Source: Siphonodentalium dalli
Lineage: Eukaryota > Mollusca > Scaphopoda > Gadilida > Siphonodentaliidae
Direction: 5' to 3'
Length of the DNA stretch: 64,000 nucleotides
Assembly (NCBI GenBank): GCA_032622095.1
Contig: CP136064.1
Span: 193,097,948 to 193,161,947, forward strand
The notes below the pieces were generated by a model. It did not search any database, was not told the DNA's origin, and was given only the letters and a program-made list of their open reading frames with translations. Within the stretch, counting starts at the first letter, position 1; every line of letters begins with the position of its first letter. This document shows, in pieces, positions 49,001 to 56,075 of the stretch. Both the position numbers and the translations under genes were made by a program.

Positions 49001-51491
49001 TGAAGTTATTTTGGCTGATCCCCAGGTAATGCTAGGCCGCAGTTTTCCTTTATAAAAATTTTCATATTGATCATGAATGTATTCAAATGACATTTTGGGA
49101 ATTTATTCAACTAACGCTTCAACATTTCATGAGTTGTGATGTCACAGGAACTGGGTGCGTGGGCAAATTTCTTTCATGTGATGATTGGTTTAACTTTGGC
49201 CGACAAAGTGTTACTAAGGACTGTGTAGACAACTGTCCACATGGCATGTGTTACCGATCACATTATTATTATTCAAGCATCAAGTACATGATTCCTTGTG
49301 ACCTGTTAATCATTAGTGTTGTGGGTTGCCCTTCCTGGGGAAAAAGGGGGTTGAACTTGGTCTGTGGCCATTTTGTGACCAAATACGAGGTCATGGTTGG
49401 TGAGGGGAATGAGGCTGTTTGACAGCCGGCCTGCCATAGAAGTGGAAACCCTGGTTTAGATGGCTATGATTTGGCCATTGCATTGTATCCGTTAATGAAT
49501 CCGATGGAGAAATTCTAATTTGAATGCAACGCAGGTCCCAACTCATACCTTATACAGCATCAAAGCCCTTGCATCGTATCATAATTCTTGTTTTCAAATG
49601 ATCAAAGATGGCGGCTTAAGTAGTCTGCGAAGTGAAGGAAATTTTACTTGTATTTTTCAGTATTTGTGGGAATAAAGATTTAGTTTATTGGGATTTGACA
49701 GGTTGGGCATTATCTTAGAATTAATTTATAACGGATAGATTGATTTGCAATATTACATTTACTACAATAATGAACTTATCTGCTACAGTTGGAAGCTCTG
49801 CATTTTTTAGCAACAGACGTGTGTGAACGGTACAATGGATCCAACAAACGCAAGGATCAATACAACATAGTCCTCTGAAAGCTACTTAAAACCAAATCTG
49901 CTTAGAGAACTGAATTCACAGTACCTGTTCTAGCTGCAACAAGAGATTGAGCAAATTTAGAGCATCGGTCCATGTCTCTTCTGACTGCAGTGACCAAATC
50001 TTCAGATTCTGATGAATAAAGAGTGTAGCCTCTCTTTAGATCAGACTTCTTTGCCTTGTTAGGTGGAGGGCAGGCAGGCTTAACTCTCGCTCTGAAATTA
50101 TACAAAATATCAACATTCATACTATGAGAGAAAGTATAACTGATTGGTGATTAAAATAGTATTTATATTTATATAGTACGACGTTATTTTAACATAGTCA
50201 ATAACTTTATAGTGTAATTTGTTATGCCGTCAATTGAGATAACATAAGTTAACAGAAATATACCTCTAAATCCACAACCAGCATAGCTAAAATCCAGAAA
50301 TACAGTTCTGTATTAAAACTTGTTGAAATGGCAGTGCATTCTTAAATCAATCTCAATGATTTTCAAATAAATACATGCAGTGTTTTTATCTAAATTTTGA
50401 CAATTTGAGACGGGCGATTTATAAGCTTACCGGTAATCATATTTAGATCAGAATACTGTGCTTCTTAATTTAAACTGTACATAGGTCAATACTCACTTCT
50501 TGTCTGTCTGAGTCTTGGCAACAGTCTTACTTCCAATGACCCGCAGCTTGTTCTACAACACACATTCATGATTAATTAGCATAAAAATAAAGTATTTCAC
50601 ACATTTATTAACCTATTCTGATACCTGAAGCTGGACCGGGATCTACAATGTAACATGCACCAACGACGAGCATTACCATAACGTACACATTGAGGCATCA
50701 AACTGTCAGTGACTTTATTATTAATACAGTCTATGTTAACCACAGACCCACATATAAATTATTAATATTAACCCTTTCATGACGGGAGGTGCACTGGTGC
50801 AGCAATAAAGATCATGTACCAGTGCATTCTATTATATATGAGAGTCTCCCATAGGAAGCCTTGCATATACATGTATAAGAGAATGCACCAGTTGGCTTAC
50901 AAGGTCAAGGTAATTATTGTCAGGCCAATGTATTCTCTTATATATGCGAGGTTCCCTGTGGGAGACTCGCAGATATAAGAGAATGCATTGGCACAGGGCT
51001 TTCGCAAAATTTCAGGATGCTCCAGTCATAGAAGGGTTAATGACTCCATATAACATGCAGAGTATTATTGATATAAACAATCAGATGACCAGTAAATCAA
51101 GACATTTTTTAACAAGAGGTACACATATTAGAGATGCTGTTGTGACATAAGAAAATGTGTGCCAAATTTCTCATTGCGATATAAGACGCTTGGTAGACAA
51201 TCGAGGAGGAAGAACTCCACAAATTTTTTTTCGGACAGGACTGGTTTTTGAACTAATCCAACAGATTCATGAGTATAAGCTCATTTAGTCAAATTCTTAT
51301 TACGTTTGTTACGAGTTATCATGATGACATCGTGACACAGACACCCACCGTCATTCATCAAACCATATAGGTTGAGTTTGTTACACAACTTGACCAGAAA
51401 TTGTATCTATTGGATGAAACACAAGTAAATTACATGTAATTACCTTTGGCAGAACAAGTTTTTCTTTGGTGTTTTTCTGTTTTGACGACAT
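21238..51491 (-). CDS. CCDC14: CCDC14-like centrosomal coiled-coil protein, 10 exons (spliced)
   Basis: Joining 51491-51444, 50552-50497, 50091-49925, 46981-44981, 43354-43213, 36214-36126, 28037-27880, 25815-25622, 23226-23080 and 22099-21238 gives 3864 nt, 1287 codons plus stop. Every junction is GT-AG and every phase agrees. The protein has a basic N-terminus, a motif at residues 61-78 (SSESEDLVTAVRRDMDRC), a long S/N/H/Q-rich region (91-757), a coiled coil (about 758-951) containing LVLQPLRSENAELRR, and an acidic-to-helical C-terminus. The N-terminal motif and the QPLRSEN helix are what I associate with CCDC14, a centriolar-satellite/centrosome protein reported to restrain centriole duplication. 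Human CCDC14 is shorter, at about 950 residues. Exon structure is well supported; family identity is recognition from memory. Any centrosomal coiled-coil relative remains possible. Confidence 0.72.
22108..22610. repeat. dispersed 'AAGATGGC/GTAGCTCAAC' repeat, intron 9
   Basis: Contains ACTGTAGCTCAACTTGG, ATCCAAGATGGCTGCAGGCA, GGATTTAGTCATGCAAAGAG and a terminal TTGAGCTAAAAAT. All of these recur at 44395-44935. The repeat begins only about 9 bp from the exon 10 acceptor. It looks like an interspersed element of unknown class. Confidence 0.6.
22731..22975. repeat. inverted repeat flanking exon 9, copy 1
   Basis: Starts near GTGAAATACTCCGGTAGGGT, contains ATGGAGAATAATCTTG and GTAAATATTTACAATTGAGC. 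The reverse complement, moderately diverged, is at 25070-25310. Confidence 0.75.
23080..23226 (-). CDS. CCDC14: CCDC14-like exon 9
   Basis: It encodes residues 952-1000 (FLRSSTKGILKDIHECAQPP through SLQKMLAYISDTRIDRCI). The acceptor is AATTCCAG and the donor ATAAG|GTTTGA. The exon lies between two inverted copies of one repeat (22731-22975 and 25070-25310). Confidence 0.83.
24399..24824. mobile_element. TTAA-flanked MITE family A, intron 8
   Basis: Same termini (AGGCACGGGCGGCGTTCG and the complement of AAGATATGGACGGCGTT) with TTAA at 24395-24398 and 24825-24828. It is 426 bp long and shorter inside than the 517-bp copy at 1899. It lies in intron 8 of the CCDC14-like gene. Confidence 0.82.
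25070..25310. repeat. inverted repeat flanking exon 9, copy 2
   Basis: Reverse complement of 22731-22975 (GCTCAATTGTAAATATTTAC ... ACCCTACCGGAGTGTTTCAC). It lies between exons 8 and 9, so the two copies bracket exon 9. Confidence 0.75.
25455..25560. repeat. hairpin in intron 8
   Basis: TGCAGAATGAGGTCCCCAGA and its complement form arms of about 28 bp (25468-25495 and 25532-25559). A weaker hairpin with GGTTCCCAATGGGTG lies just before it. It is near the exon 8 donor. Confidence 0.75.
25622..25815 (-). CDS. CCDC14: CCDC14-like exon 8, coiled coil
   Basis: It encodes residues 888-951, beginning ESERMRIGENCQTEMTRLY and ending LQQRDAEVGKLQRQI. The acceptor TTTCTAAG|GAG is less pyrimidine-rich but adequate, and the donor is TTGG|GTCAGT. 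The frame stays open and in phase with exons 7 and 9. A 105-bp hairpin lies about 60 bp into the following intron. Confidence 0.82.
26575..26753. mobile_element. palindromic MITE family B, intron 7
   Basis: TTAA at 26571-26574 and 26754-26757. The left end starts AGGGGGACTGTACACC. The two sides share GGACCATCT(C/A)CTTTTAT and CAACAGAATATATGCAA as inverted repeats. The right side lacks about 35 bp of the terminal arm. Confidence 0.6.
26770..27651. other. intron 7 sequence with short protein-like frame
   Basis: Contains local hairpins around TTTGTGGTACAAT/ATTGTACCACGAAA (26850-26890). An 88-codon open frame at 27394-27660 plus is not recognised. It is more GC-rich than its surroundings and may be a diverged mobile element. 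Confidence 0.3.
27652..27798. mobile_element. near-perfect foldback, family E
   Basis: Arms of about 67 bp beginning AAGAAATAAATACACGGTGT, joined by a short loop at about 27719-27730. A diverged relative is at 51578-51730. Confidence 0.8.
27880..28037 (-). CDS. CCDC14: CCDC14-like exon 7, coiled coil
   Basis: It encodes residues 835-887 with a regular heptad pattern (VAHLHATNKFLQNEV... to ...ERQQLIIQLSQF). The acceptor is TCTTTCAG and the donor GTTT|GTGAGT. It begins in phase 1, as exon 6 requires, and ends in phase 0. Confidence 0.82.
28490..29135. repeat. degenerate repeats, intron 6
   Basis: Two diverged ~160-bp segments share GACCTTG(A)CCTTG/GACCTTGACATGGGTACC and CAAATGACCTTGGG(T/C). 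They are preceded by a TATATATGTCCGCTATAGAC segment. This is mollusc-type repeat text without coding capacity. Confidence 0.5.
29140..29930. repeat. tandem repeat around AGATCTCGGAAACGGGT, intron 6
   Basis: About three copies, 29285-29570, of a ~125-bp unit: GATCTCGGAAACGGGT, GAGCTATCGACTTGAAAT, GAATTTTATCGGGTCGCCGA. It is flanked by (TGTA)n-like stretches and ATCGGGACGAAACTTGGTAC text. Confidence 0.75.
29931..31498. other. intron 6, no recognised gene
   Basis: AT-rich with small open frames on both strands (for example around 30350-30600) that I do not recognise. 31310-31400 resembles the family D flank. Confidence 0.5.
31499..31643. mobile_element. palindromic repeat family D, intron 6
   Basis: A foldback: AATGGATGTTGATTTTGTTA at the left and its complement at the right (31622-31643). 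The internal arms carry TTCCATAGAGTAT(G)GATGCAAG. It is a cleaner copy than 19843-20041. Confidence 0.7.
31650..31862. mobile_element. TTAA-flanked MITE family F
   Basis: TTAA at 31646-31649 and 31863-31866. The ends are inverted repeats AGGTACTCAATC(G/C)GATCAGA of about 22 bp with one mismatch. It is 213 bp long and non-coding. Confidence 0.88.
32470..32480 (+). promoter_or_regulatory. TATA-like box before the hAT transposase
   Basis: CTTTATAAGTA about 45 bp upstream of the transposase ATG. It is a plausible core promoter of the element by position and sequence only. Confidence 0.3.
32519..35685 (+). pseudogene. hAT transposase, KIAA1586-like, frameshifted
   Basis: Exon 1 (32519-32879) encodes a nuclear-targeting start (MNRKRKLDFGDHPKKVK) and a TTF/BED-type zinc finger (FKRDWLFFDKNKCVMYCQTC, then a C-terminal KHE). 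A GTTAGT...CCTAG intron (32880-33900) joins it in phase to 33901 onward. The body has the hAT catalytic region with VMLNESTDIS, GIATDEASVMTGKKSGV, VHCIAHRLSL and CTTRWLSFEGS, and the C-terminal dimerisation part with VDCERAFSVQNLIKTKQRNR. The first catalytic Asp, usual in the DEST motif, is Asn here. Frames shift near 34630, 35070 and 35270, so no intact protein is made. An AATAAA follows at about 35750. It is a dead transposase copy. Confidence 0.85.
32921..33706. repeat. G-run repeat with ~167-bp tandem units in the transposase intron
   Basis: Opens TTATACCCCCCGCAACGAAG...GGGGGGGTATACTGG and TCCGTCCGTCCGTCCG, closes AAAAAGGGGGGTATCCGTAG. Three units start ACCAT(G/T)GGAAC(C/T)TGTGCA at about 33075, 33242 and 33410. 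It belongs to the same general class as 3221-3540. Confidence 0.75.
35860..36097. mobile_element. piggyBac-like MITE next to exon 6
   Basis: TTAA at 35856-35859 and 36098-36101; the ends read CCCTTCCATGACTGGAGC and, inward from the right, CCATTTCATCATGGGAGC. The interior has two hairpins of the CCAATGCATTCTCTTATATA type. TTAA targets with CCC termini are piggyBac hallmarks. It stops 24 bp from the exon 6 donor. Confidence 0.8.
36126..36214 (-). CDS. CCDC14: CCDC14-like exon 6
   Basis: It continues the coiled coil with RRLRLTNQHLKEKEREANTE followed by NRKHDSFNFE. The acceptor is TTTTCCAG and the donor GAAG|GTGTGC, the weakest donor in the gene. A TTAA-flanked MITE ends only 24 bp into the following intron. 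The 3' boundary is less certain than for the other exons. Confidence 0.72.
36340..36560. repeat. dispersed repeat fragment, intron 5
   Basis: Shares text with 52980-53220 (GCAGGTTCCCATG, TCTGTGCCA, ACTGGAAAA(T/C)GA(C/A)GGA). It looks like a short interspersed repeat of mollusc type. 36600-37265 shows nothing further. Confidence 0.4.
37911..39022. mobile_element. hAT deletion derivative with BED-finger remnant
   Basis: Ends TAGAGATGGGCGGTT and AACCGCCCATCTCTA, flanked by identical AAATAAAC at 37903-37910 and 39023-39030. Subterminal TCGGTTTCGGTTTCGG runs on the left and matching CCGAAACCGA text on the right. It is 1112 bp long, nested in the 37275-43034 element. Confidence 0.92.
38793..38903 (-). 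pseudogene. BED zinc-finger remnant of a hAT transposase
   Basis: 36 codons starting ATG, containing SPVWKYFSKKDKKSKCAACN followed by ICRKEFAW and a stop. This is the N-terminal half of a BED finger (aromatic W...Y, then the cysteine pair) typical of hAT transposases. The rest of the protein is deleted, which explains how this non-autonomous element arose. Confidence 0.75.
40737..42447. mobile_element. PIF/Harbinger-like element, TSD TTA
   Basis: Starts GGCC followed by an A-run and GGTTTTGGTTCTCAGGCC. Ends with the complement (GCCCGAGAACCAAAACAC, T-run, GGCC). It is flanked by TTA on each side (40734-40736, 42448-42450). A GGCC-type terminus with a 3-bp TTA duplication fits PIF/Harbinger. 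No transposase is recognised in the 1711 bp. Confidence 0.7.
41819..41970. mobile_element. foldback MITE in the PIF-like element
   Basis: ACAGTTATC at the left and GATAACTGT at the right, with long arms (GACCTGGAATGTCAC / GTGACATTCCAGGTC-type) around a GC-rich loop CCTCGGGCCTGCGGCCCTCG. Non-coding. Confidence 0.75.
43213..43354 (-). CDS. CCDC14: CCDC14-like exon 5, start of coiled coil
   Basis: It encodes residues 758-804 and ends with LVLQPLRSENAELRR, a leucine-rich helix I associate with the CCDC14 family. The acceptor is TTAAACAG and the donor GAAG|GTAAGA. Phase 1 in and phase 2 out agree with both neighbours, although intron 5 is about 7 kb and full of transposons. Confidence 0.87.
43355..44060. 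other. intron 4, no recognised feature
   Basis: AT-rich intron sequence with short frames only, before the truncated MITE. Confidence 0.5.
44068..44152. mobile_element. truncated piggyBac-like MITE, intron 4
   Basis: Ends ACTTTCATGATGGGAGC and GCTCCAGTCATGAAGGGG match the 35860 and 50772 elements. TTAA is kept at 44153-44156 but is TCAA on the left. Only one half-hairpin (AATGCATTGGCACAGGG) remains, so it is an internal deletion. Confidence 0.7.
44395..44935. repeat. dispersed 'AAGATGGC/GTAGCTCAAC' repeat, intron 4
   Basis: Shares order and text with 22108-22610, with the AAGATGGC segment duplicated (about 44550 and 44695). It ends GGTTGAGCTAAAAA about 45 bp from the exon 4 donor. Confidence 0.6.
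44981..46981 (-). CDS. CCDC14: CCDC14-like exon 4, giant low-complexity exon
   Basis: This 2001-bp exon encodes residues 91-757, rich in Ser, Asn, His and Gln and probably disordered. About 38-residue repeats occur near residues 369-464 (the SPGVHNQHS...SH...YN.H motif, three copies), and a shorter pair around GSQH(S/N)TNTIT near 241-280. Residues 590-656 hold two CxxC pairs (C590/C593 and C624/C627) and a CCSC...CDHIHH cluster. The acceptor is TTATTGTAG|GTGAT and the donor TGCA|GTAAGT. An open frame runs past the donor, but only into intronic repeat sequence. A hAT element sits 71 bp from its acceptor. Confidence 0.92.
47053..48154. mobile_element. hAT element with GGACCGGACC arrays, perfect TSD
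   Basis: Starts TAGTGATGCGGACCGGACC and ends GGTCCGGTCCGCATCACTA. Identical ATACATTA octamers flank it at 47045-47052 and 48155-48162. Each end has about 100 bp of tandem GGACCGGACC/GGTCCGGTCC motifs in both orientations, while the middle is AT-rich and non-coding. It is 1102 bp long, 71 bp upstream of the exon 4 acceptor. Confidence 0.95.
48163..49924. other. rest of intron 3
   Basis: Contains a short tandem pair, GATGGCGATGCCTA(G/T)TACGA...GTTTATATGG, at 48878-48975; similar text recurs at 52500-52540. A 111-codon frame at 49087-49422 plus is not recognised and has no splice or domain support. Confidence 0.5.
49925..50091 (-). CDS. CCDC14: CCDC14-like exon 3, signature motif
   Basis: It encodes residues 35-90 and part of 91: a proline/lysine stretch, then GYTLYSSESEDLVTAVRRDM and DRCSKFAQSL. 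This serine-acidic box followed by an Asp-Arg-Cys helix is the main reason for the CCDC14 call. The acceptor is AATTTCAG and the donor ACAG|GTACTG. Confidence 0.85.
50497..50552 (-). CDS. CCDC14: CCDC14-like exon 2
   Basis: It encodes NKLRVIGSKTVAKTQTDK plus two bases of the next codon. The acceptor is TTGTTGTAG and the donor AAGAA|GTGAGT, close to consensus. It stays open only in the frame set by exon 1, and its last two bases pair with the first base of exon 3 to restore a lysine codon. Confidence 0.75.
50772..51036. mobile_element. piggyBac-like MITE, intron 1
   Basis: TTAA at 50768-50771 and 51037-51040. The ends are CCCTTTCATGACGGGAG and, inward from the right, CCCTTCTATGACTGGAG. The interior carries two TATATA-type hairpins (about 50819-50890 and 50928-50991), the second nearly identical to those at 6194, 6473 and 6873. 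Confidence 0.85.
51444..51491 (-). CDS. CCDC14: CCDC14-like exon 1 (first coding exon)
   Basis: It encodes MSSKQKNTKEKLVLPK and ends in phase 0 at donor AAAG|GTAATT. The ATG directly follows TTGCTCTCAG, a good acceptor, so a non-coding 5' exon probably lies upstream. I could not place that exon or the promoter. The short lysine-rich start fits the basic N-terminus of the next two exons. Confidence 0.65.
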
Positions 51492-51577
51492 CTGAGAGCA
51501 AGAAAATCAGATACAGTAATTAATAGATCTATGGGAAAAAGATTACTGCTGAACTATATCTCGATTATCTGGTACAC

Positions 51578-51730
51578 TAAAGTAATAAATACATGGCACA
51601 TCGGCGTGTATATAGTAGAATTTGACAACTACATGTAGTAAAGAGACTCTTTGTGGTGAAGTGTAGTTTATGTGGTCAAATTTTACTATACACACAAAAA
51701 CACGATGAGCGGTATATTTTTATTTCTTAT
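51578..51730. mobile_element. foldback, family E, diverged
   Basis: Shares AATAAATACA(T/C)GG, ATCGGCGTGTATA and TCAAATTTTACTATACACAC with the 27652 family, in the same palindromic layout. It lies just upstream of coding exon 1. Confidence 0.55.
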
Positions 51731-53400
51731 GTATTTGGGCTGTGTGATTTTATTTTAAATTATGAAATGCACTTTGGCTTCAGAAACCTGCTATAAAATA
51801 CCGGCAGTTAAATTTTTATCCCGGAGTGGTATAATTCTCCACCAGAAAGCTGAACTTTTGTAACATCAAAAGTCACTATTAAATGGTGACTAATTTACTC
51901 AGTCATTTCAGAAAGATTTTCGGTTTTGTATGGCCTAATCCTGTTACATCTTAAATTATTGTTACAAATAGTTATTATTATGCAGCCATACCATTTCTCT
52001 GTCATCACCTATCATGATTTTAACCAATTCACCTGAGGTTTGAATTATGAAAATGTGAGACCCTAGCAACATTGCACACAACTACCACAACATGGTGGTA
52101 CATGTAGAATTGTTCCCAAAAGTGGCCAACATATCCATAAGAACACAGACTACTGACCAATCAGAATGAGCCTTGCAAGCAGCTTTAGGCAGTCAGATTA
52201 CAAATGTATACACAATGATGAGCAGGGTGTTTCCTTTTACATTGAGTGTAATTAATCTTTATATGCAACACAAATACTAGTACATTTACCCGGCTACAGA
52301 TATCAACTTTAATAATCACATATCTGTGGCCTCATTGACATTGAATATAACTGAATAGGATGTTCAGTTTAATATTAAAGTTGGGCCAAACCAAAACAAA
52401 AATACTTGTTTTTGTATTCCCTACCTACATGGAAAAAATGTTGCCATTCAGCAAGCATGCTGCCAGCTGTCGGTGAACAAAATAAATATATACATCTGCC
52501 TATAGTGCCTATTACGGAAGCTAGAAAAGTTTATATGCAAAACAAAATTCAATGTCTTCAATTGTGTTGTTACAGCTTATGCAAAAATTCACAAGTAATC
52601 TCATCTAAATCTTGCAGAAGACATGAGAATAATAAGAATATATCAAAACGGAAAAAAAAAAAGAAAAAAAAAAAATATTTTCAATCCTACCTACTGACCT
52701 TAATTTTTTCTGACCTGTAACCGAAATCAGTTATTTAATTTTCTTTTCTTTTGTCACTCAATAGTCTTAAATCTAATTCTAATGCCAAATTTAATAAAAG
52801 GTCGCTGACCAAAATGTCCCCCGACGAAGGAGGCAGGTTTGAAGGATATATGGGTTTCAGAAATTCAGATCCTTATACTACAAACTGTAGGAGGAATTGA
52901 TTACACCAATTTGATACAAGTACAATATGTTGCACAACTTCAATGTGTCCAGAAAGGGTCAATAACTCTAAAATAGAAAAACATAAACTAAAAATCGCAG
53001 GTTCCCATGCTTGTTGACATCTGTGCCAGTTTAAAAAAAAAAATTACTGGAAAATGACGGAACACAGACTCTCAGGATGTACAATTCTATGTAAAAAAAA
53101 TGGTAATAACTCCGGCAATGTGAGTCCGACCAAAATCAAAATCACAGGTGCGCAGGTTCTCAAAAAAATTGACCAAAAACTGACAGACTACAGACTCGGT
53201 CGGACAAGAGTCATTACTATAGTCCCCTGACGGAATTGGAGGACAAAAATATCTTCGTTTCTCCTGACCCTACTCAAATTTTCAAGAATGATTCGGTAGG
53301 TAGTTTATTCATAGGTATTTGTTTTCTTCTTAAAAGAGTTCTTAGAGTTAGCGGACTAATTAATTAAAAATATATATTATCACTCAATACTATGATCACT
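51731..53400. other. upstream of the host gene, no recognised gene
   Basis: Should contain the promoter and any 5' UTR exon, but I find no clear TATA box or CpG-rich stretch. 52790-53280 is dispersed repeat text related to 36340-36560. Confidence 0.45.
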
Positions 53401-54100
53401 GTTGCCAATGGGGTCATTGTCGAAACATTTTATACATTCAATGTATTATAAAATGCACACCGATGTGCATTTCTGTAAACATAAATGCACACAAGTTTCG
53501 TGAAATGTCTTGAAAGTGACAGGGGTCATTGTTGCAATGTTTTCTACATAAATTAAACAGGTCAGACACATCCTGAATTCCACTATTATAGTGGTATTCC
53601 ACTATTATTATTCCACTATTATAGTGGTATATATATGACCATAACATATTCATGTTTCTTTTATTTGCATCAGGAACAGAAGACGGTGCATACCAGTGCA
53701 CAGCCAAATTTCACTCTTAATAATATCGCAGCGAATGAGCAGTCTTCCGACAAAACTTTTGTGCCAGCTTTGTTATTCGATAATATTACTGATGATGCCT
53801 TTCGAAATGACAATAACAGGATGACTCAATCGCTCCTTCATAACAACATTTAAACTAGTTGAATGCTAATTGAGTTACTTATCATGTGCCGTCATGATTA
53901 ATCATTATCCGGGAAAAAATATATGTATGATGATACTGAATTAATAGTATTAATTTGTGTGAAATATGGTTTTGGATTATCCCTCTTTTATCAAATTCAC
54001 AAAATGGTAATGGTCATATACCACTATAATAGTGGAATTCAGGATGTGCCTGACGGCCCTGACCTGTTAAATGCACATGTGTGGATAATTTTTCTATAGA
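53400..54100. repeat. inverted-repeat element around a candidate exon
   Basis: AGGTCAGACACATCCTGAAT and CCACTATTATAGTGGTATA at 53555-53640 are mirrored at 53998-54070. An outer segment (GGGGTCATTGTCG..., about 53411) recurs near 58068. The ~350-bp interior includes the open frame described next. Confidence 0.65.
53668..53853 (+). other. candidate terminal exon or captured coding fragment
   Basis: After TTTCTTTTATTTGCATCAG, a good acceptor, an open frame encodes HTSAQPNFTLNNIAANEQSS ... ITDDAFRNDNNRMTQSLLHN and stops. The composition is protein-like and unlike the flanks, but no upstream exon or family is recognised. Its place inside a foldback suggests captured sequence. Confidence 0.25.
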
Positions 54101-54184
54101 ATATAATAAAGCTCAGTTTTTTCTGCTCATCGATCAAACAACCAATGAACCATGCAGTTATTTCAGTACCGGTACCCGTTTAAT

Positions 54185-54936
54185 CAGGGTTTCCGCCAGG
54201 GGGCAATTAATGAGTCCATATTGGGAAAACACATAAAGCGACGGGACGACCATGGTTCGTCCCGTCGGGCGTAAATTTTGTTATTTGACACTGAAAAGAA
54301 GCTATTTCCTTGCACCTGAGTGTGCCACAAAGCTACGTGTATTATGCAAGTCGATCATTTCCGTGGGTGCATTAATTCTGTTGATGGTATCCAAATAGTT
54401 AGTCATTTAATTATGTACGTAAGACAGCCGTCTGATTGAAGACTATATACATGAACGAGCTACGAGTTTAATACAGTGTTTACAAATTTATAACATACAA
54501 TAAGATTCCAACAGGTATAATGAATCTAAACACTAAAAAGCATCTACGCATTGACCAATAATACCTAGCATGGAGAATTGAATAACGTATTTCTTAGAAT
54601 TTCAAGTAGCGTCCGTGAAAATGAAACTGACAGGATTATATATTCTGTCAATCATAAAACTATTTGTGCGCAGTGACATCATACTGCAGGAGATATTTAT
54701 AGTGGCGAAATACGAATGTTAGAGAAATTTTTGACCCGGAACGCGTAGCTTGTTCAATAGTAGGTATTAGTCCTGATGACCGCAGCTATATAGAACAGAG
54801 TTTTAGCCAACGTGTTATAAAATATAATTGAGTTTTTGGCGGGAAATGTGAACATGTGCGTCGTTGATTATTGTGCTTGGGGACCCAGGCGGGACAACTA
54901 AACTATTATTGACCGTACCTTGAAAAATATCTTCAT

Positions 54937-54968
<32 letters not shown>

Positions 54969-55263
54969 TATGTGTTCGTGTTTATCCTCCATGCATGTAA
55001 GATGGCTCAAATGAATGGTGTTCTCAATAATGTCGCTATTTGACACCCTCTTTCTTATTGTTTTTTCGGGAGATGGACTGTGTCGATTTCATTTTGTCAA
55101 TATTAATAAAAATAAGTGTAGATATATAGCCTGTCGACACAGACAAGATTGAAAAAGTTTTTGATAGCGTCATTTATTTGTGTGTGAGCGGGATTTCATG
55201 CAACAACCGACGGGGGGAATGGGTCCGTCCCCCGGACCCGCAGCCGGCCTGGCGAAAACCCTG
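54185..55263. mobile_element. non-autonomous hAT element in the 55-kb palindrome
   Basis: Ends CAGGGTTTCCGCCAGG and CCTGGCGAAAACCCTG, flanked by CGTTTAAT (54177-54184) and CATTTAAT (55264-55271). The mirrored arm near 58300 preserves the uninterrupted site (complement of CGTTTAATACT). The interior has the hairpin GACGGGACGACCATGG and a run of 29 G. It is 1079 bp long and non-coding. Confidence 0.9.
54940..54968. repeat. poly-G run, 29 bases
   Basis: An uninterrupted run of 29 G inside the hAT element. It is likely to be length-polymorphic and hard to sequence. Confidence 0.95.
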
Positions 55264-55271
55264 CATTTAAT

Positions 55272-56075
55272 ACTAAGATCAATATGCAGTCAATGATAAA
55301 TCACGTTGCTGAAACTGTTATAATAGTTTGAAAACCCAAACTGTTTTAGCGTGGCCGACAGTTACCGCAACATTTCTATCTTGTGCCAACCGACAGTCAC
55401 ACTGGTGTGTATTTCTGTAAGACTCAGACTGTATACACAAACAAACGTTGGGCATTTATGTAGAAAACATAACAATAATGACCCCATCACCATTACTGTT
55501 TAGAAGGCCTTTGCAACGACCACATCAGACTCAGAGCAGTGCGTCTATAACCAGGAGGTTCCTGCACTGCAATATCTACAGATACAGCACCACGCTGATC
55601 TGACATGATCAGGTGTGCTACTAAACACCAAGCCATACCAAGCCGTAGGAAATAAGAAGCAAAATTGAAGTTTGTTCTATATTATGTATATGTGATGTTT
55701 ATATGACCAAATAAAACTATGTTAATGATATTTGATGGACGAAAGACCAATTAAACCGCCTAGAACACAGAGCGACGGACACCAAGCTATGACAATTTGC
55801 ATTGTGGCTTGGTTCATATCAAATAAAACTCCCATAAGCTTTTATCTATAGTATTATGTATACATGTATGTGATGTTTATATGACCAAAATTAAACTATT
55901 TTAATGATATTTGACAGCCGAAAGTCTAATTAAACCGCCTAGAACACAGTGCAAAGGACACCAAGCCATAACTTGGTGTTTGAACAAATTGCGTTGTGGC
56001 TTGGTTCATATAAAGTAAAACTCCCATCAGCTTTTATATATATAATATTATTATATATATGTGATGTTTATATGA
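55272..56075. repeat. inverted repeat, left arm, with ~190-bp tandem units
   Basis: Mirrored at 57640-58320. 55625-56075 holds two to three tandem units with GTGATGTTTATATGACCAAA, TTAAACCGCCTAGAACACAG and CTTGGTTCATAT. The flank 55270-55300 (CTAAGATCAATATG) pairs with 58285-58310. Confidence 0.8.

Noticed and set aside
49087-49422. 111-codon frame on the plus strand in intron 3
   Set aside because: It has a cysteine-rich look but no recognisable domain, signal peptide or splice context, and no second line of evidence.
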